Part shown: positions 35,443-43,929 of the stretch, piece after piece
Numbering within the stretch: the stretch's first letter is position 1
Layout of the letters: each line of letters begins with the position of its first letter
Source of the DNA: REEB95 sp035934235
GTDB lineage: Bacteria; Pseudomonadota; Alphaproteobacteria; ATCC43930; CGMCC-115725
Direction: 5' to 3'
Assembly: GCA_035934235.1 (NCBI GenBank)
Contig: DASYYB010000039.1
Location: 62,001 to 126,000, forward strand
Length of the DNA: 64,000 nt
Translations under genes and position numbers: made by a program
Notes under the pieces: generated by a model
Database searches by the model: none
What the model saw: the letters and a program-made list of their open reading frames with translations, nothing else
Told to the model about the DNA's origin: nothing

Positions 35443-36396
35443 TCAGGCGTAGCGCAGACGCGCGGCTTGTCGGGTCTTCTGGCTGGCGAGCGTCACCATC
35501 AGCCCGTCCTTCAGCGGCATCTCGGCGTGGATGCCAAACAATTTCTCGGCGCGCGTGGGATCGCCGATCGACAGGCGCACGTCGCCGGGACGCGGCGCAC
35601 GGAAGATCAGATCGGGCGTTGCGCCGCACAGCAACGCGATGGTCTTGGCCAGATCGACGACGGTGGTACCGGTGCCGGTGCAGACGTTGAACACGTCGCC
35701 TTCGGCCGGGACCGCCATCGCGCGCGTCAGGAAGCGCACGACGTCGGTGACGTGAATGAAGTCGCGAACCTGGCGCCCGTCGCCGTGAATGGTGATCGGG
35801 TTGCCCGCCGCCAGGCGATCGCAGAAGATCGAGATCACGCCGGAATAAGGCGAGTCCGGATTCTGGCGAGGTCCATAGACGTTGAAGAACCGCAATCCCG
35901 TTGTCGGCACGCCATAGAGCGTGGTCGCGATGTAGCCGTGCAATTCGCAGCCAAGCTTATCGGCGCCGTAAGCCGTCATCGGTTGCGCCTCGGCGTTTTC
36001 GGCCAAGGGCACCGCTTCGTTGATTCCGTAGACGGCGGCCGACGAGGCATAAACCACCGGGACCGGTCCGGCGTCGCGCGCGCGCCGCGCCGCGTCGAAG
36101 ACCGTGATGCAGCCGGTGAGGTTCGAGATGTGCGTGCCGACCCAGTCGTCGATGCTGCGCTCGACCGACGCAATCGCCGCGAGGTGAAAGACGCCGTCGG
36201 TGCCGGCGATCGCCTGGCGCACGGCGACGCGATCGGCGACGTCGCCGATCATCAGCTCGGCGCCATCGGGTACGTTGTCGCGGTGACCGGTCGAAAGGTT
36301 GTCGAGAATACGGACGTCGTGGCCGTCGGCGAGTAGAGCGTCGGCAAGATGCGAACCAATGAAGCCGCAACCACCGGTAACCAGATATCGCGCCAT
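35443..36396 (-). CDS. NAD-dependent sugar-nucleotide epimerase
   Basis: A 317-residue extended SDR enzyme. The Rossmann motif TGGCGFIGSHL is at the N-terminus, with the LDNLSTGHRDN loop typical of UDP-hexose 4-epimerases. The catalytic residues are Tyr143 and Lys147 (YGADK), with VYASSAAVYG earlier. The RFFNVYGPRQNPDSPYSGVI segment resembles WbpP/GalE-type UDP-GlcNAc or UDP-glucose epimerases. AGGTCATTC precedes the ATG. It lies between lctP and the YdcF gene on the same strand. Probably supplies an activated sugar for the nearby polysaccharide loci. Confidence 0.9.
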   Translation of the reverse strand: MARYLVTGGCGFIGSHLADALLADGHDVRILDNLSTGHRDNVPDGAELMIGDVADRVAVRQAIAGTDGVFHLAAIASVERSIDDWVGTHISNLTGCITVFDAARRARDAGPVPVVYASSAAVYGINEAVPLAENAEAQPMTAYGADKLGCELHGYIATTLYGVPTTGLRFFNVYGPRQNPDSPYSGVISIFCDRLAAGNPITIHGDGRQVRDFIHVTDVVRFLTRAMAVPAEGDVFNVCTGTGTTVVDLAKTIALLCGATPDLIFRAPRPGDVRLSIGDPTRAEKLFGIHAEMPLKDGLMVTLASQKTRQAARLRYA

Positions 36397-36493
36397 GAAT
36401 GACCTGTGCGTGACTTGCGCGCGGCAACGGATGTGCCGCTTGCCGCAAGTCTAGGCGGCGAGGGCTTATGGAATTCTTAAGAACGACAGGCGG

Positions 36494-37258
36494 TTAACCA
36501 AACTGAAGGCGGTAATAAATCAGGCCCAGGATCTCGTGCAGCGCATAGAAACTGTCGGCCAACGCGGTCGATTGCGGTAGCAGCATGGCGGCGTCGATCG
36601 GCGTCTTGATATAGGTGCGTTCGGTCGATGCCGGAATCGCGTCGATCTTCGCGCGCGCAAAGGCCCACAGCGCGCGAGGCATGTGCCACGGCTGCGTCAC
36701 CACGAGCACGGTGTGGATATGCTCGGCGCGGAGGAGCTGCGCCGAGAATTCGGCATTCTCGAACGTCGTCTGCGATCGTTCCTCGCGCCAGGCGACCGGC
36801 ACGCCGAAATCGTCGGTCAAGACGCGCGCCATCAAGGCCGCCATGGACTCGCGGCTGTCGCCGACCGGACCGCCGGTCACCAGGATGGGCAGTTTGTCGT
36901 GGTGATAAAGTTCCGCCGCGCGGTCGAGCCGCTCGAGCGTCAAGCGGCCGACCGTATCGGCAACGCCGGCGCCGTCGCCGTGATGGATGTCGCCCGACAG
37001 CACCACGATGGCCTGGGCAGCCGCCGCGTCCGGCGGATTCGCGCTCACCTCGTGTTCGATCGCGCGCAACAACATCAACGACACCAGCGGCGTGGCGAAG
37101 ACATAAAGTGCGCCGACGCTGACGAGGCCGACCGCGATGCCCCAGCGCCGCGTTCTGGCAAACGCCGTGAGCACGATGCCGGCGAACGCGGCGACGATGA
37201 ACACCGTCGGCGGCATTAAAAACGAATAGGCGAGAAAAGACGCGACCGGCGACTCCAC
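36494..37258 (-). CDS. YdcF/ElyC-like DUF218 membrane protein
   Basis: A 254-residue protein with two N-terminal transmembrane helices (about 5-30 and 38-62) and a DUF218 domain: AQAIVVLSGDIHHG, PILVTGGPVGDSRESMA, RSQTTFENAEFSAQLL and VLVVTQPWHMPRALWAF. It starts at a GTG six bases after the nucleotidyltransferase stop, so the two form a unit. DUF218 proteins act in envelope and lipid-linked glycan metabolism, and one often occurs near exosortase loci. Exact reaction unknown. Confidence 0.88.
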   Translation of the reverse strand: MESPVASFLAYSFLMPPTVFIVAAFAGIVLTAFARTRRWGIAVGLVSVGALYVFATPLVSLMLLRAIEHEVSANPPDAAAAQAIVVLSGDIHHGDGAGVADTVGRLTLERLDRAAELYHHDKLPILVTGGPVGDSRESMAALMARVLTDDFGVPVAWREERSQTTFENAEFSAQLLRAEHIHTVLVVTQPWHMPRALWAFARAKIDAIPASTERTYIKTPIDAAMLLPQSTALADSFYALHEILGLIYYRLQFG

Positions 37259-37264
37259 GATCGT

Positions 37265-38365
37265 TCACGCGGTTGCCGGTTTGAGGCGTTTGACGACGGC
37301 TTTGCGCAAGAGATGCGGCAACAGCAACCGCAATGGCATGCGCAGCCTGTGGGCGCGAACGTAGAGGAAAAACAGGGCAAATCGCGTGCCGGGCAGAGCA
37401 CAGTTGACGTGTGCCGGCCGCAAGGCGCGGACAAAAACCCAATCCATCCAGCGCAAGGCTAATGCCGCCGGCGGCTGCAAACCGGCGCCGGTAAGGAGAT
37501 CCTGCGGCACCGCTGCGCCCAGCAGCATCGCGGCATAACGCAACGCATAATAAAGCGGCCGCTCGAGCCGCAGCTGCGCCGCGCGCGCGGCCAGCATCGG
37601 CCAGAAATCGCCGCGCGCCGCAAAATGGCGCAGCAGGCGATTGATGTCGTCGAGATCGCGCAGGCCGTTCGTCCATTCACCGTCGTCGAACAGATGCACC
37701 GCCGCATGCAGGATCATGTCGGCCGGCGACAGCACCAGAAATCCCGGTGCATTGGGCGCCGGAATCGCCCAATCGATCATCCGCCGCGCGTCGACGGCGT
37801 GGCGCCCCGTTGGCGGCACGATGGTATGGTGGACGTCGATCGTGGTGCGCCGTGTGCGATGCTGTAGCGGGGGAATCTCGTGCATCCACTGCCGATAGTA
37901 GTGCTGGTCGTAATCGTCCGGTTTGACGCCGCACCAGCCGCTCGCCGTCAACGCGGCTTCGGCGCTGGCGATCGCGGTGCGTGGCACCAGGATGTCGATG
38001 TCGCCGAACAACCGGCCGGCGGCGGCGGGCAGGTCGGCTGCGACGTAGGATGCGCCTTTGAGCAGGATCACGGGATGCGAAGCGGCGTCAAGCGCAGCAC
38101 GAATGTGGCGCAGTTCGCGCGCCACGTCGTCGCCGTGCTTGCGCACGAGAACGCTGGCGGCCTCGAGATGCGGCCGGGCGCGCGGCGGCACATGCGACTC
38201 CAGGTTGTGTTCGGCGATCAGCAGTCCCAGGCGGGCAAGCAGACCGGCCCGGCGCGCCGCGCGCACCGCGCCATCCCAATCGCGCTCGTGCCAAGCGACA
38301 ATGGCTGCTGGATCGCGTAACGCCGAAGTCACGCGGTCCACGCACCGCCCCTTATTATGGGTCAT
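37265..38365 (-). CDS. Nucleotidyltransferase-family protein (NTP_transf_5 type)
   Basis: A 366-residue protein with the minimal nucleotidyltransferase motif: HPVILLKGASYVAADLP, then RLFGDIDILVPR (the G-D-I-D-I metal site), and later RTTIDVHHTIVP and SPADMILHAAVHLF. These are features of a family common in exosortase/PEP-CTERM loci. Start is uncertain: ATG 38365 lacks a ribosome-binding site, and GTG codons at 38341 or 38332 are alternatives. It is divergent from the XrtA export operon and coupled to the YdcF gene. The transferred group and acceptor are unknown. Confidence 0.85.
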   Translation of the reverse strand: MTHNKGRCVDRVTSALRDPAAIVAWHERDWDGAVRAARRAGLLARLGLLIAEHNLESHVPPRARPHLEAASVLVRKHGDDVARELRHIRAALDAASHPVILLKGASYVAADLPAAAGRLFGDIDILVPRTAIASAEAALTASGWCGVKPDDYDQHYYRQWMHEIPPLQHRTRRTTIDVHHTIVPPTGRHAVDARRMIDWAIPAPNAPGFLVLSPADMILHAAVHLFDDGEWTNGLRDLDDINRLLRHFAARGDFWPMLAARAAQLRLERPLYYALRYAAMLLGAAVPQDLLTGAGLQPPAALALRWMDWVFVRALRPAHVNCALPGTRFALFFLYVRAHRLRMPLRLLLPHLLRKAVVKRLKPATA

Positions 38366-38593
38366 GACATGGAATGTGGCAGGGCTGTCTTTAGATTTTA
38401 TTTACGCAAACTGTGCAGTGCCCAAAAGTAATACTTAAATCAGGTCAACGTTTCGGTAAGATTTTACCGGTACCGTTACCCCGCGTGTAAGTGGCCTGCC
38501 GTAGCCGATTGAAACGGCAAGCCGCAAACGCTACGGCCCGTGCCCGGCAGCCAGGTGCCAGGCGGGCATGTCTCGCATGTGGGGGTCACAACG
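38366..38593. promoter_or_regulatory. Divergent promoter region of the XrtA operon
   Basis: 228 AT-richer bases. A perfect inverted repeat CGGTAA-GATT-TTACCG lies at 38454-38469, immediately followed by further GGTA/TTACC half-sites up to 38480, about 115-140 bases before the export-protein start. TAATACT-like sequence lies at 38429-38440. I found no well-spaced sigma-54 (GG-N10-GC) element. Confidence 0.45.
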
Positions 38594-39496
38594 GTGCTGC
38601 GCCCGGTTTACCAATCTGCCTTCGTGCTCGCACTCGTTCTGCTTGCAGGCTGCAGCTCGTTTACCGATCTGACCGACCGCATGGTCGGCAACTCCGATCC
38701 CTATCCGCAAACCTATTCGCAGAATTCGGCTCCGCCGCAACAGGCGTTGAGCGTTCCGCCGAACATGAACGATCGGCCATTGCCGGCGCCGAGCCAAACT
38801 CAGTACCGACCGGCTCAACAGGCTCAGTCCGCGGCGCCCCGTCCGATGACGGCGCAGATGGCGGCGGCGCAGCCGGCCGGCAGCGTGCCCGTGCAACCGC
38901 CGGCGGCGGCGACGCCGATGGCGGCCGTGCCGGACAACCAGACCGCGTCGGCTAATGCGGCCGCGCAGGGCGGCACCATCGATCCGAATTCCGATACGTA
39001 CCTGATCGGTCCGGGTGACAATCTCGACATCTTCGTTTGGCAGAATCCGCAGCTGTCGGTGAAGGTGCCGGTCCGGCCCGACGGCAAGATTTCGATTCCG
39101 CTGGTGCAGGACGTCGCGGCTCTTGGGCGCACGCCGTCCGCTCTCGCGCACGACATCTCCGAGCGGCTCAAGGCTTACGTCAAGGATCCGAACGTCACCG
39201 TCATCGTTTCGAGCTTCGTCGGCCCGTTCTCGCAGCAGATCCGCGTGATCGGCGAGGCCGCCAAGCCTCAGGCCATTCCCTATCGGTCGAACATGACCAT
39301 CCTCGACGTGATGATCGAGGTCGGCGGTCTGACGCGGTTTGCCGCCGGCGATCGCTCGGTCGTGGTGCGCAATTTCAACGGCCAGCACCAGACAATCCAC
39401 GCGCGTCTCGACAGCCTCGTCAACGACGGCGACGTCCGCGACAACATCGCGATGCGGCCGGGCGACATCGTGATCATCCCGCAGCGGTACTTCTAG
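38594..39496 (+). CDS. XrtA-system polysaccharide export lipoprotein (Wza-like)
   Basis: A 300-residue outer-membrane export lipoprotein. The signal sequence ends in the lipobox LLAGC (Cys20). A Pro/Gln/Ala-rich linker leads to the Poly_export domain: YLIGPGDNLDIFVWQNPQLS and VPVRPDGKISIPLVQDV, then a SLBB-type part (IRVIGEAAKPQAIPYRSNMT). It ends GDIVIIPQRYF. I choose the GTG at 38594, which has GGGGG eight or nine bases upstream and places the signal peptide at the N-terminus; the frame also opens at GTG 38540. It matches the PEP-CTERM/XrtA export protein type and heads the plus-strand operon. Confidence 0.92.
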   Translation: MLRPVYQSAFVLALVLLAGCSSFTDLTDRMVGNSDPYPQTYSQNSAPPQQALSVPPNMNDRPLPAPSQTQYRPAQQAQSAAPRPMTAQMAAAQPAGSVPVQPPAAATPMAAVPDNQTASANAAAQGGTIDPNSDTYLIGPGDNLDIFVWQNPQLSVKVPVRPDGKISIPLVQDVAALGRTPSALAHDISERLKAYVKDPNVTVIVSSFVGPFSQQIRVIGEAAKPQAIPYRSNMTILDVMIEVGGLTRFAAGDRSVVVRNFNGQHQTIHARLDSLVNDGDVRDNIAMRPGDIVIIPQRYF

Positions 39497-39533
39497 TCAG
39501 CGACCGGCACGCAAGGCGCAACAAGGCGACCCC

Positions 39534-41084
39534 ATGGAATCCCTCTCCAGTCTCATTTTCCAATATCTGCACGCGATCTGGCGGCGCAAATGGATCACTG
39601 CGCTCACCGCGTGGGCCGTGTGCGTGATCGGCTGGTCCGTCGTCGCCATGCTGCCGAACCGCTACGAGTCCTACACTCGCATCTATGTCGATGCCGACCA
39701 GATGCTGACGCCATTGTTGCGCGGCATCACCGTCGACGTCGATCCGGCCCAGCAACTCGACGTCATGCAACGCACACTGCTGTCGCGGCCGAACATGGAA
39801 GAGTTGATCCACATGGCGGACCTCGACCGCCGCATGCACACGCAGGCGGACAAGGACGCCCTGATTCAGCAGCTGATGCAGAAGATCGTCATCCAGCCGC
39901 AAACCCATAACCTGTTCACGATTTCGTATCAGGATTCCAACGCGCAAACCGCGCGCAACGTCGTGCAGAGCCTGCTGACGATTTTCGCCGAAAGCACCAC
40001 CGGCACGCAGCGCACCGAGCTCGACAACGCGCAGCGGTTCCTCAACGACCAGATCGCGCTCTATGAAAAGCAGTTGCGGGCTTCCGAGCAGCGTCGCGCG
40101 GATTTCCGCGCGCAGCATCTTGACGTGCTGAACGGCGCCGCGTCGGCGAGCTCAATCGACACGATGCGCACCCAGCTCCAGCAGATGCACGACGATCTGC
40201 AGGATTCGACCGCGCGGCGCGACGAATTGCAGCGCGAACTCGACAGCCTGGTGCCGACCGTCGGTGCCGACACGAATTCGGTTGCGGCCTCGCCGGGCGC
40301 CGCCGAGCAGCAGCTCGCCCAACTTCAGCGCCAGCTCGCCGAACTGCGCACCCGCTATACCGACGAATATCCCGACGTGATCGCGGTGAAGCAACAGATC
40401 GCCGCACTCACCAGCCAGATCGGTCAGCACGCTTCGGTCGCCGGCGGCCACGCGGCGCCCGGAACGCGGACCAAGGTTTCGCCGGTGGTCTATGACCAGG
40501 TGCGTATCCGTCTGCTCGACGCGCAAGCCAAGGTCGCGTCGGTCCAGCGCCGCATGGATCAGGCGCAGACCGATCTCAACCGCGCCGAGGCGACGGCCAA
40601 GGCGTCACCGGGCGTCGAGGCGCAGTACCAGGATCTCGATCGCGATTACACCATCCTCAAGCGCAATTACGACGAGTTGCTGTCGCGGCGCGAGGCGACC
40701 AACCTCTCGCAGGCCGCCGATACCCAGGCCAACAAAATTCAATTCCGCGTGATCGATGCGCCGCAAGTGCCGTTGAATCCGATCGCGCCGAACCGTCCGC
40801 TGCTGTTCTCGGCGGTTCTGCTGGCCGGCATTCTCGGCGGGCTGGGCATTCCCGTCCTGCTGACGCAGATCGACCGCTCGTTCGCGACGCTCAATCGTCT
40901 GCGCGGGCTCGGCCTGCCGGTTCTGGGCGGCGTGTCCTACGTCTCTCTGTTCAAGTCGCGCAGCCAGTCGGTCATGGAACTTGCCGGGTTCGGCGCCTCG
41001 GCGATCGCGCTGATGATGCTGTACGGCGTCATCATCTTGATGACGTTCGGCGTACACCACGCCGTGCCCGGAGGATTCGGTTGA
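39534..41084 (+). CDS. XrtA-system chain-length determinant (Wzz/PCP-like)
   Basis: A 516-residue inner-membrane polysaccharide co-polymerase. TM1 is near 20-40 (WITALTAWAVCVIGWSVVAM). A large periplasmic coiled-coil region follows (about 150-390), with LDNAQRFLNDQIALYEKQL and AEQQLAQLQRQLAELRTRY. TM2 lies around 415-440 after the proline-rich RVIDAPQVPLNPIAPNRP, and a further C-terminal helix is present. AAGG precedes the ATG. Its stop overlaps the kinase start (ATGA). It sets chain length of the exported polysaccharide together with the kinase. Confidence 0.92.
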   Translation: MESLSSLIFQYLHAIWRRKWITALTAWAVCVIGWSVVAMLPNRYESYTRIYVDADQMLTPLLRGITVDVDPAQQLDVMQRTLLSRPNMEELIHMADLDRRMHTQADKDALIQQLMQKIVIQPQTHNLFTISYQDSNAQTARNVVQSLLTIFAESTTGTQRTELDNAQRFLNDQIALYEKQLRASEQRRADFRAQHLDVLNGAASASSIDTMRTQLQQMHDDLQDSTARRDELQRELDSLVPTVGADTNSVAASPGAAEQQLAQLQRQLAELRTRYTDEYPDVIAVKQQIAALTSQIGQHASVAGGHAAPGTRTKVSPVVYDQVRIRLLDAQAKVASVQRRMDQAQTDLNRAEATAKASPGVEAQYQDLDRDYTILKRNYDELLSRREATNLSQAADTQANKIQFRVIDAPQVPLNPIAPNRPLLFSAVLLAGILGGLGIPVLLTQIDRSFATLNRLRGLGLPVLGGVSYVSLFKSRSQSVMELAGFGASAIALMMLYGVIILMTFGVHHAVPGGFG

Positions 41085-42256
41085 TGATTGACGAGACCTC
41101 GCGCAAGCTGATCGAGCGTGCCGCGGCGCATTTGAAAGCGCGCACGCCGGCCCCGCCGGTTGCACCGGTGCCGCCGCAAGCCGCTTACGCCGAAAACGGA
41201 TATGCGCCAGCCTATCAGGCGCCGGTCCCGCCGCAGCCGGTCTATCAGCCGCAAGCCGCGGCGCCGCAGCCGATGCCGCAGGCGCAAACCTATGCGCCGC
41301 AACCGCGCGCCTATCAGGCGCCGTATGCGCAGCCGGTTTACGCGCAACAGCCGCAGGCCGCCGTTGCCAATGGCGCGCCCGCCGCGGCCTATCACCAGCC
41401 GGCGCACGAGCCGGCGTACGACGCCGCTTACGCGGCCGCCGGCTACGCCCGTGCCGCGTCGCGGCCGGCGGTGAACGGTTACGCTCGCGATGTCGAAGGC
41501 CCGTCGATGGCTCCGCCCGCGCCCGGCTATAGCCGCCAGGTGTCGATCGACCGCGGTAGCCTGGCGCGCTGCGGCATCTCGGTGCCGTCGGCGCAACGCT
41601 CGCGCGTCGTCGAAGAGTTCCGCATCGTCAAGCGCCAGCTCGTCGCCAAGTACATGGACGAGCCGGATGATGATGTAGCGAACCGCAACCGCGTCATCAT
41701 GGTGACGTCGGCCCGCCCGCGCGAAGGCAAGACTTTCACGGCCATCAACATCGCGCTGTCGATCGCCACGGAGCAGGATCTCAAGGTGTTGCTCATCGAT
41801 CTCGACACCAAGCATCACGCGATGCAGGAGATGATGGGCATTCCCGCGAGCTACGGCCTCACCGATCTGCTCGGCAATCCCGATATCGACTTCTCCGAGG
41901 TGGTGCTGCGCACCAACCTGCCGAACCTGACGGTGATGTCGGCCGGGTCGCCCAATTTCCGCGCGCCCGAGTTGCTGTCGAGCCGTCGCGCCCGCACGAT
42001 TTTCAACGAGATGGCGCAGCGCTACAACGACCGCTTCATCGTGTTCGACGCGCCGGCGGTCTTGGCGTCGAGTGATCCGGCGATTCTTGCCGGCCTCGTC
42101 GGTCAGACCGTTCTCGTCGTCGAAGCCGATCATACCCAGCAGGAAGAGCTGGAATCCGCGGTTGGCCTGTTGAGCGCGTGCCCGAACGTCAGCCTGCTGC
42201 TCAACAAGGTCCGCACCTCCGCGGCCGATCAGTTCGGCGCCTATTCCGATTATTGA
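41081..42256 (+). CDS. XrtA-associated tyrosine autokinase
   Basis: A 391-residue cytoplasmic BY-kinase. The N-terminal tail (about 25-150) is rich in Pro, Gln, Ala and Tyr, with about 14 tyrosines spaced 4-16 residues apart. The kinase domain has SRVVEEFRIVKRQL, a Walker A region VTSARPREGKTFTAINIAL (Arg where Gly is usual before EGKT), Walker A' VLLIDLDTKH and a Walker B-like RFIVFDAPAV (usually D-T-P-P). The C-terminus has only two tyrosines (YSDY) instead of a long cluster. Coupled to the Wzz-like gene by ATGA. It should phosphorylate itself to control polymer length. Confidence 0.9.
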   Translation: MMIDETSRKLIERAAAHLKARTPAPPVAPVPPQAAYAENGYAPAYQAPVPPQPVYQPQAAAPQPMPQAQTYAPQPRAYQAPYAQPVYAQQPQAAVANGAPAAAYHQPAHEPAYDAAYAAAGYARAASRPAVNGYARDVEGPSMAPPAPGYSRQVSIDRGSLARCGISVPSAQRSRVVEEFRIVKRQLVAKYMDEPDDDVANRNRVIMVTSARPREGKTFTAINIALSIATEQDLKVLLIDLDTKHHAMQEMMGIPASYGLTDLLGNPDIDFSEVVLRTNLPNLTVMSAGSPNFRAPELLSSRRARTIFNEMAQRYNDRFIVFDAPAVLASSDPAILAGLVGQTVLVVEADHTQQEELESAVGLLSACPNVSLLLNKVRTSAADQFGAYSDY

Positions 42257-42290
42257 TCCTTCCCATGCCGAGCCTTCGGTCGAGAGCAGA

Positions 42291-43919
42291 ATGCGCATCA
42301 TTCGGTTGCCGATCGTCGTTGCGGGGTTCATCGCGGTTGTCGCGATCGCACCCCCGGCGGCGGCCCAGCTCTCGCTAGGTCCGGTCGACGATCAGGGCCA
42401 AGGTCCGGTCCCGCCGATCTACGCCCAAGGCCTGCGGCAGAATCTCGGCCAGCCGACGGCGCCGAACGAAGACGATCAGCCCTACACGCTGCCGCCCAAG
42501 GGCCCGCCGATGTGGCAGGTCACGCCGCGCATCGATTTGCGTGAAGAGCTCACCGACAATGTCCGCGACGCGCAGACCGGCCGCCAAGCCGATCTGATCA
42601 CGACGCTGACGCCCGGCATCTACGTTGCCGCGGACGGGCCGCGGCTCGTCGGCAATCTCGACTATTCGGCGAGCTTGCAGAAATTCGCCGTCGCTAGCGA
42701 TCAGGACAATATCAACCAGAACCTCTTCGGCACCGCGATCGCGACGGTGGTGCCGGACGCCGCGGCGGTCGAGCTGCGCGGCACGATCTTCGATACCGCG
42801 CACACCGGCGCGTTCGGCTCGATTCCGACCGACCAATTGACGAACTCGAACCGCACCAGCACCTACGCGATCGAGGCCAGTCCGGTTCTGCGGCATTCCT
42901 TCGACACCATTGGCAACGGCGAGCTGCGTTACATCTTCGGGCAAACCTGGTTCACCGGGCAGACCGCAGCGACCGGTCAGACCACGCCGGGACTCGTCGG
43001 AGTCGGCACGTTGGCGCCGATCACCGCCGCCATGCACAACGAGCTGCGCGGCACGCTCGATACCGGCGATATCGGCAAATATTTCAGCAACGCCATTACG
43101 CTCGACGGGCAACGAACCGACGTCAACGGCGGCACCGGCTCGAATAAGGAAGGCCTGGCGACCGACGAGGTCCAGTTCCACGTCACCAAGTCGTTCGCGC
43201 TGGTTGGCGCCGGCGGTTGGCAGACGCTCGAATTCAATGAGCTGCCGTCGGAGAACCTGTCCGAACCGACCTGGTACGGCGGATTTATCTATGAGCCGGG
43301 TTCATACGCGCGCGTCGAGCTCAATTACGGGCACCGCGACGGCGCCGATTCGTTTGACGGCGATCTGCGCTATGCGCTGACGCCGATCACGACGGCTTAC
43401 GCCAGCTACTCCGAAGTCACCACCACGCCGCAGCAGGCGATCCTGCAGAATCTGAGCGGGGCCGTCCTCGGGCCGAACGGCACGGTGCTCGATGCCACCA
43501 CGGGCTTGCCGGTCTCGCTCAACAACAACGAATTCAGTCTACAGAACGACGTCGAACGGCTGCGCACCTTCCAGGCGAGCTTGGTCACCGATCTCGATCC
43601 AAACCGCTTCACCGTCACCACTATCCACCAGGAAATGAATTCGCTCACGGGATTGGTGCCCAACGATTCGACGAACGGCCTGACCGGAACGTGGGATCGA
43701 CGGATGACGCCGCTCACCACCATGACGTTGAACGCCGGCTATTTCCTCCAGGATTCGCAGCACACGCACACGTTCAATGCGACGCTCGGTTTCAGCCACG
43801 AGTTCTCGCCGACGCTGTTCGGCTCGCTTGACTACAACTTCTCCTACGTCGATTCGGTGTCAGGCGGCCCGAACTTCTATCGCAATTCGCTGATCGCTAC
43901 GCTGCGCAAGGTCTTCTAG
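42291..43919 (+). CDS. XrtA/PEP-CTERM-associated outer-membrane protein
   Basis: A 542-residue outer-membrane barrel with signal peptide MRIIRLPIVVAGFIAVVAIA (cleavage near AAAQ). The mature protein has WQVTPRIDLREELTDNVRDA, many alternating aromatic strands, and ends in LIATLRKVF. It fits the TIGR03016-type barrel that travels with XrtA loci. It follows the autokinase by 34 bases. It may be the outer-membrane part of the export route or a surface anchor; the function of the family is not established. Confidence 0.88.
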   Translation: MRIIRLPIVVAGFIAVVAIAPPAAAQLSLGPVDDQGQGPVPPIYAQGLRQNLGQPTAPNEDDQPYTLPPKGPPMWQVTPRIDLREELTDNVRDAQTGRQADLITTLTPGIYVAADGPRLVGNLDYSASLQKFAVASDQDNINQNLFGTAIATVVPDAAAVELRGTIFDTAHTGAFGSIPTDQLTNSNRTSTYAIEASPVLRHSFDTIGNGELRYIFGQTWFTGQTAATGQTTPGLVGVGTLAPITAAMHNELRGTLDTGDIGKYFSNAITLDGQRTDVNGGTGSNKEGLATDEVQFHVTKSFALVGAGGWQTLEFNELPSENLSEPTWYGGFIYEPGSYARVELNYGHRDGADSFDGDLRYALTPITTAYASYSEVTTTPQQAILQNLSGAVLGPNGTVLDATTGLPVSLNNNEFSLQNDVERLRTFQASLVTDLDPNRFTVTTIHQEMNSLTGLVPNDSTNGLTGTWDRRMTPLTTMTLNAGYFLQDSQHTHTFNATLGFSHEFSPTLFGSLDYNFSYVDSVSGGPNFYRNSLIATLRKVF

Positions 43920-43929
43920 GAGCACGGCG

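Noticed and set aside
38366..38593. Search for a sigma-54 promoter ahead of the XrtA operon and the PEP-CTERM gene
   Set aside because: No GG-N10-GC element with acceptable flanks was found by eye; near misses had wrong spacing.
41180..41430. Repetitive sequence that looks at first like a repeat array
   Set aside because: It encodes the Pro/Gln/Tyr-rich tail of the autokinase; copies are irregular and in frame, so it is neither a CRISPR nor a mobile repeat.
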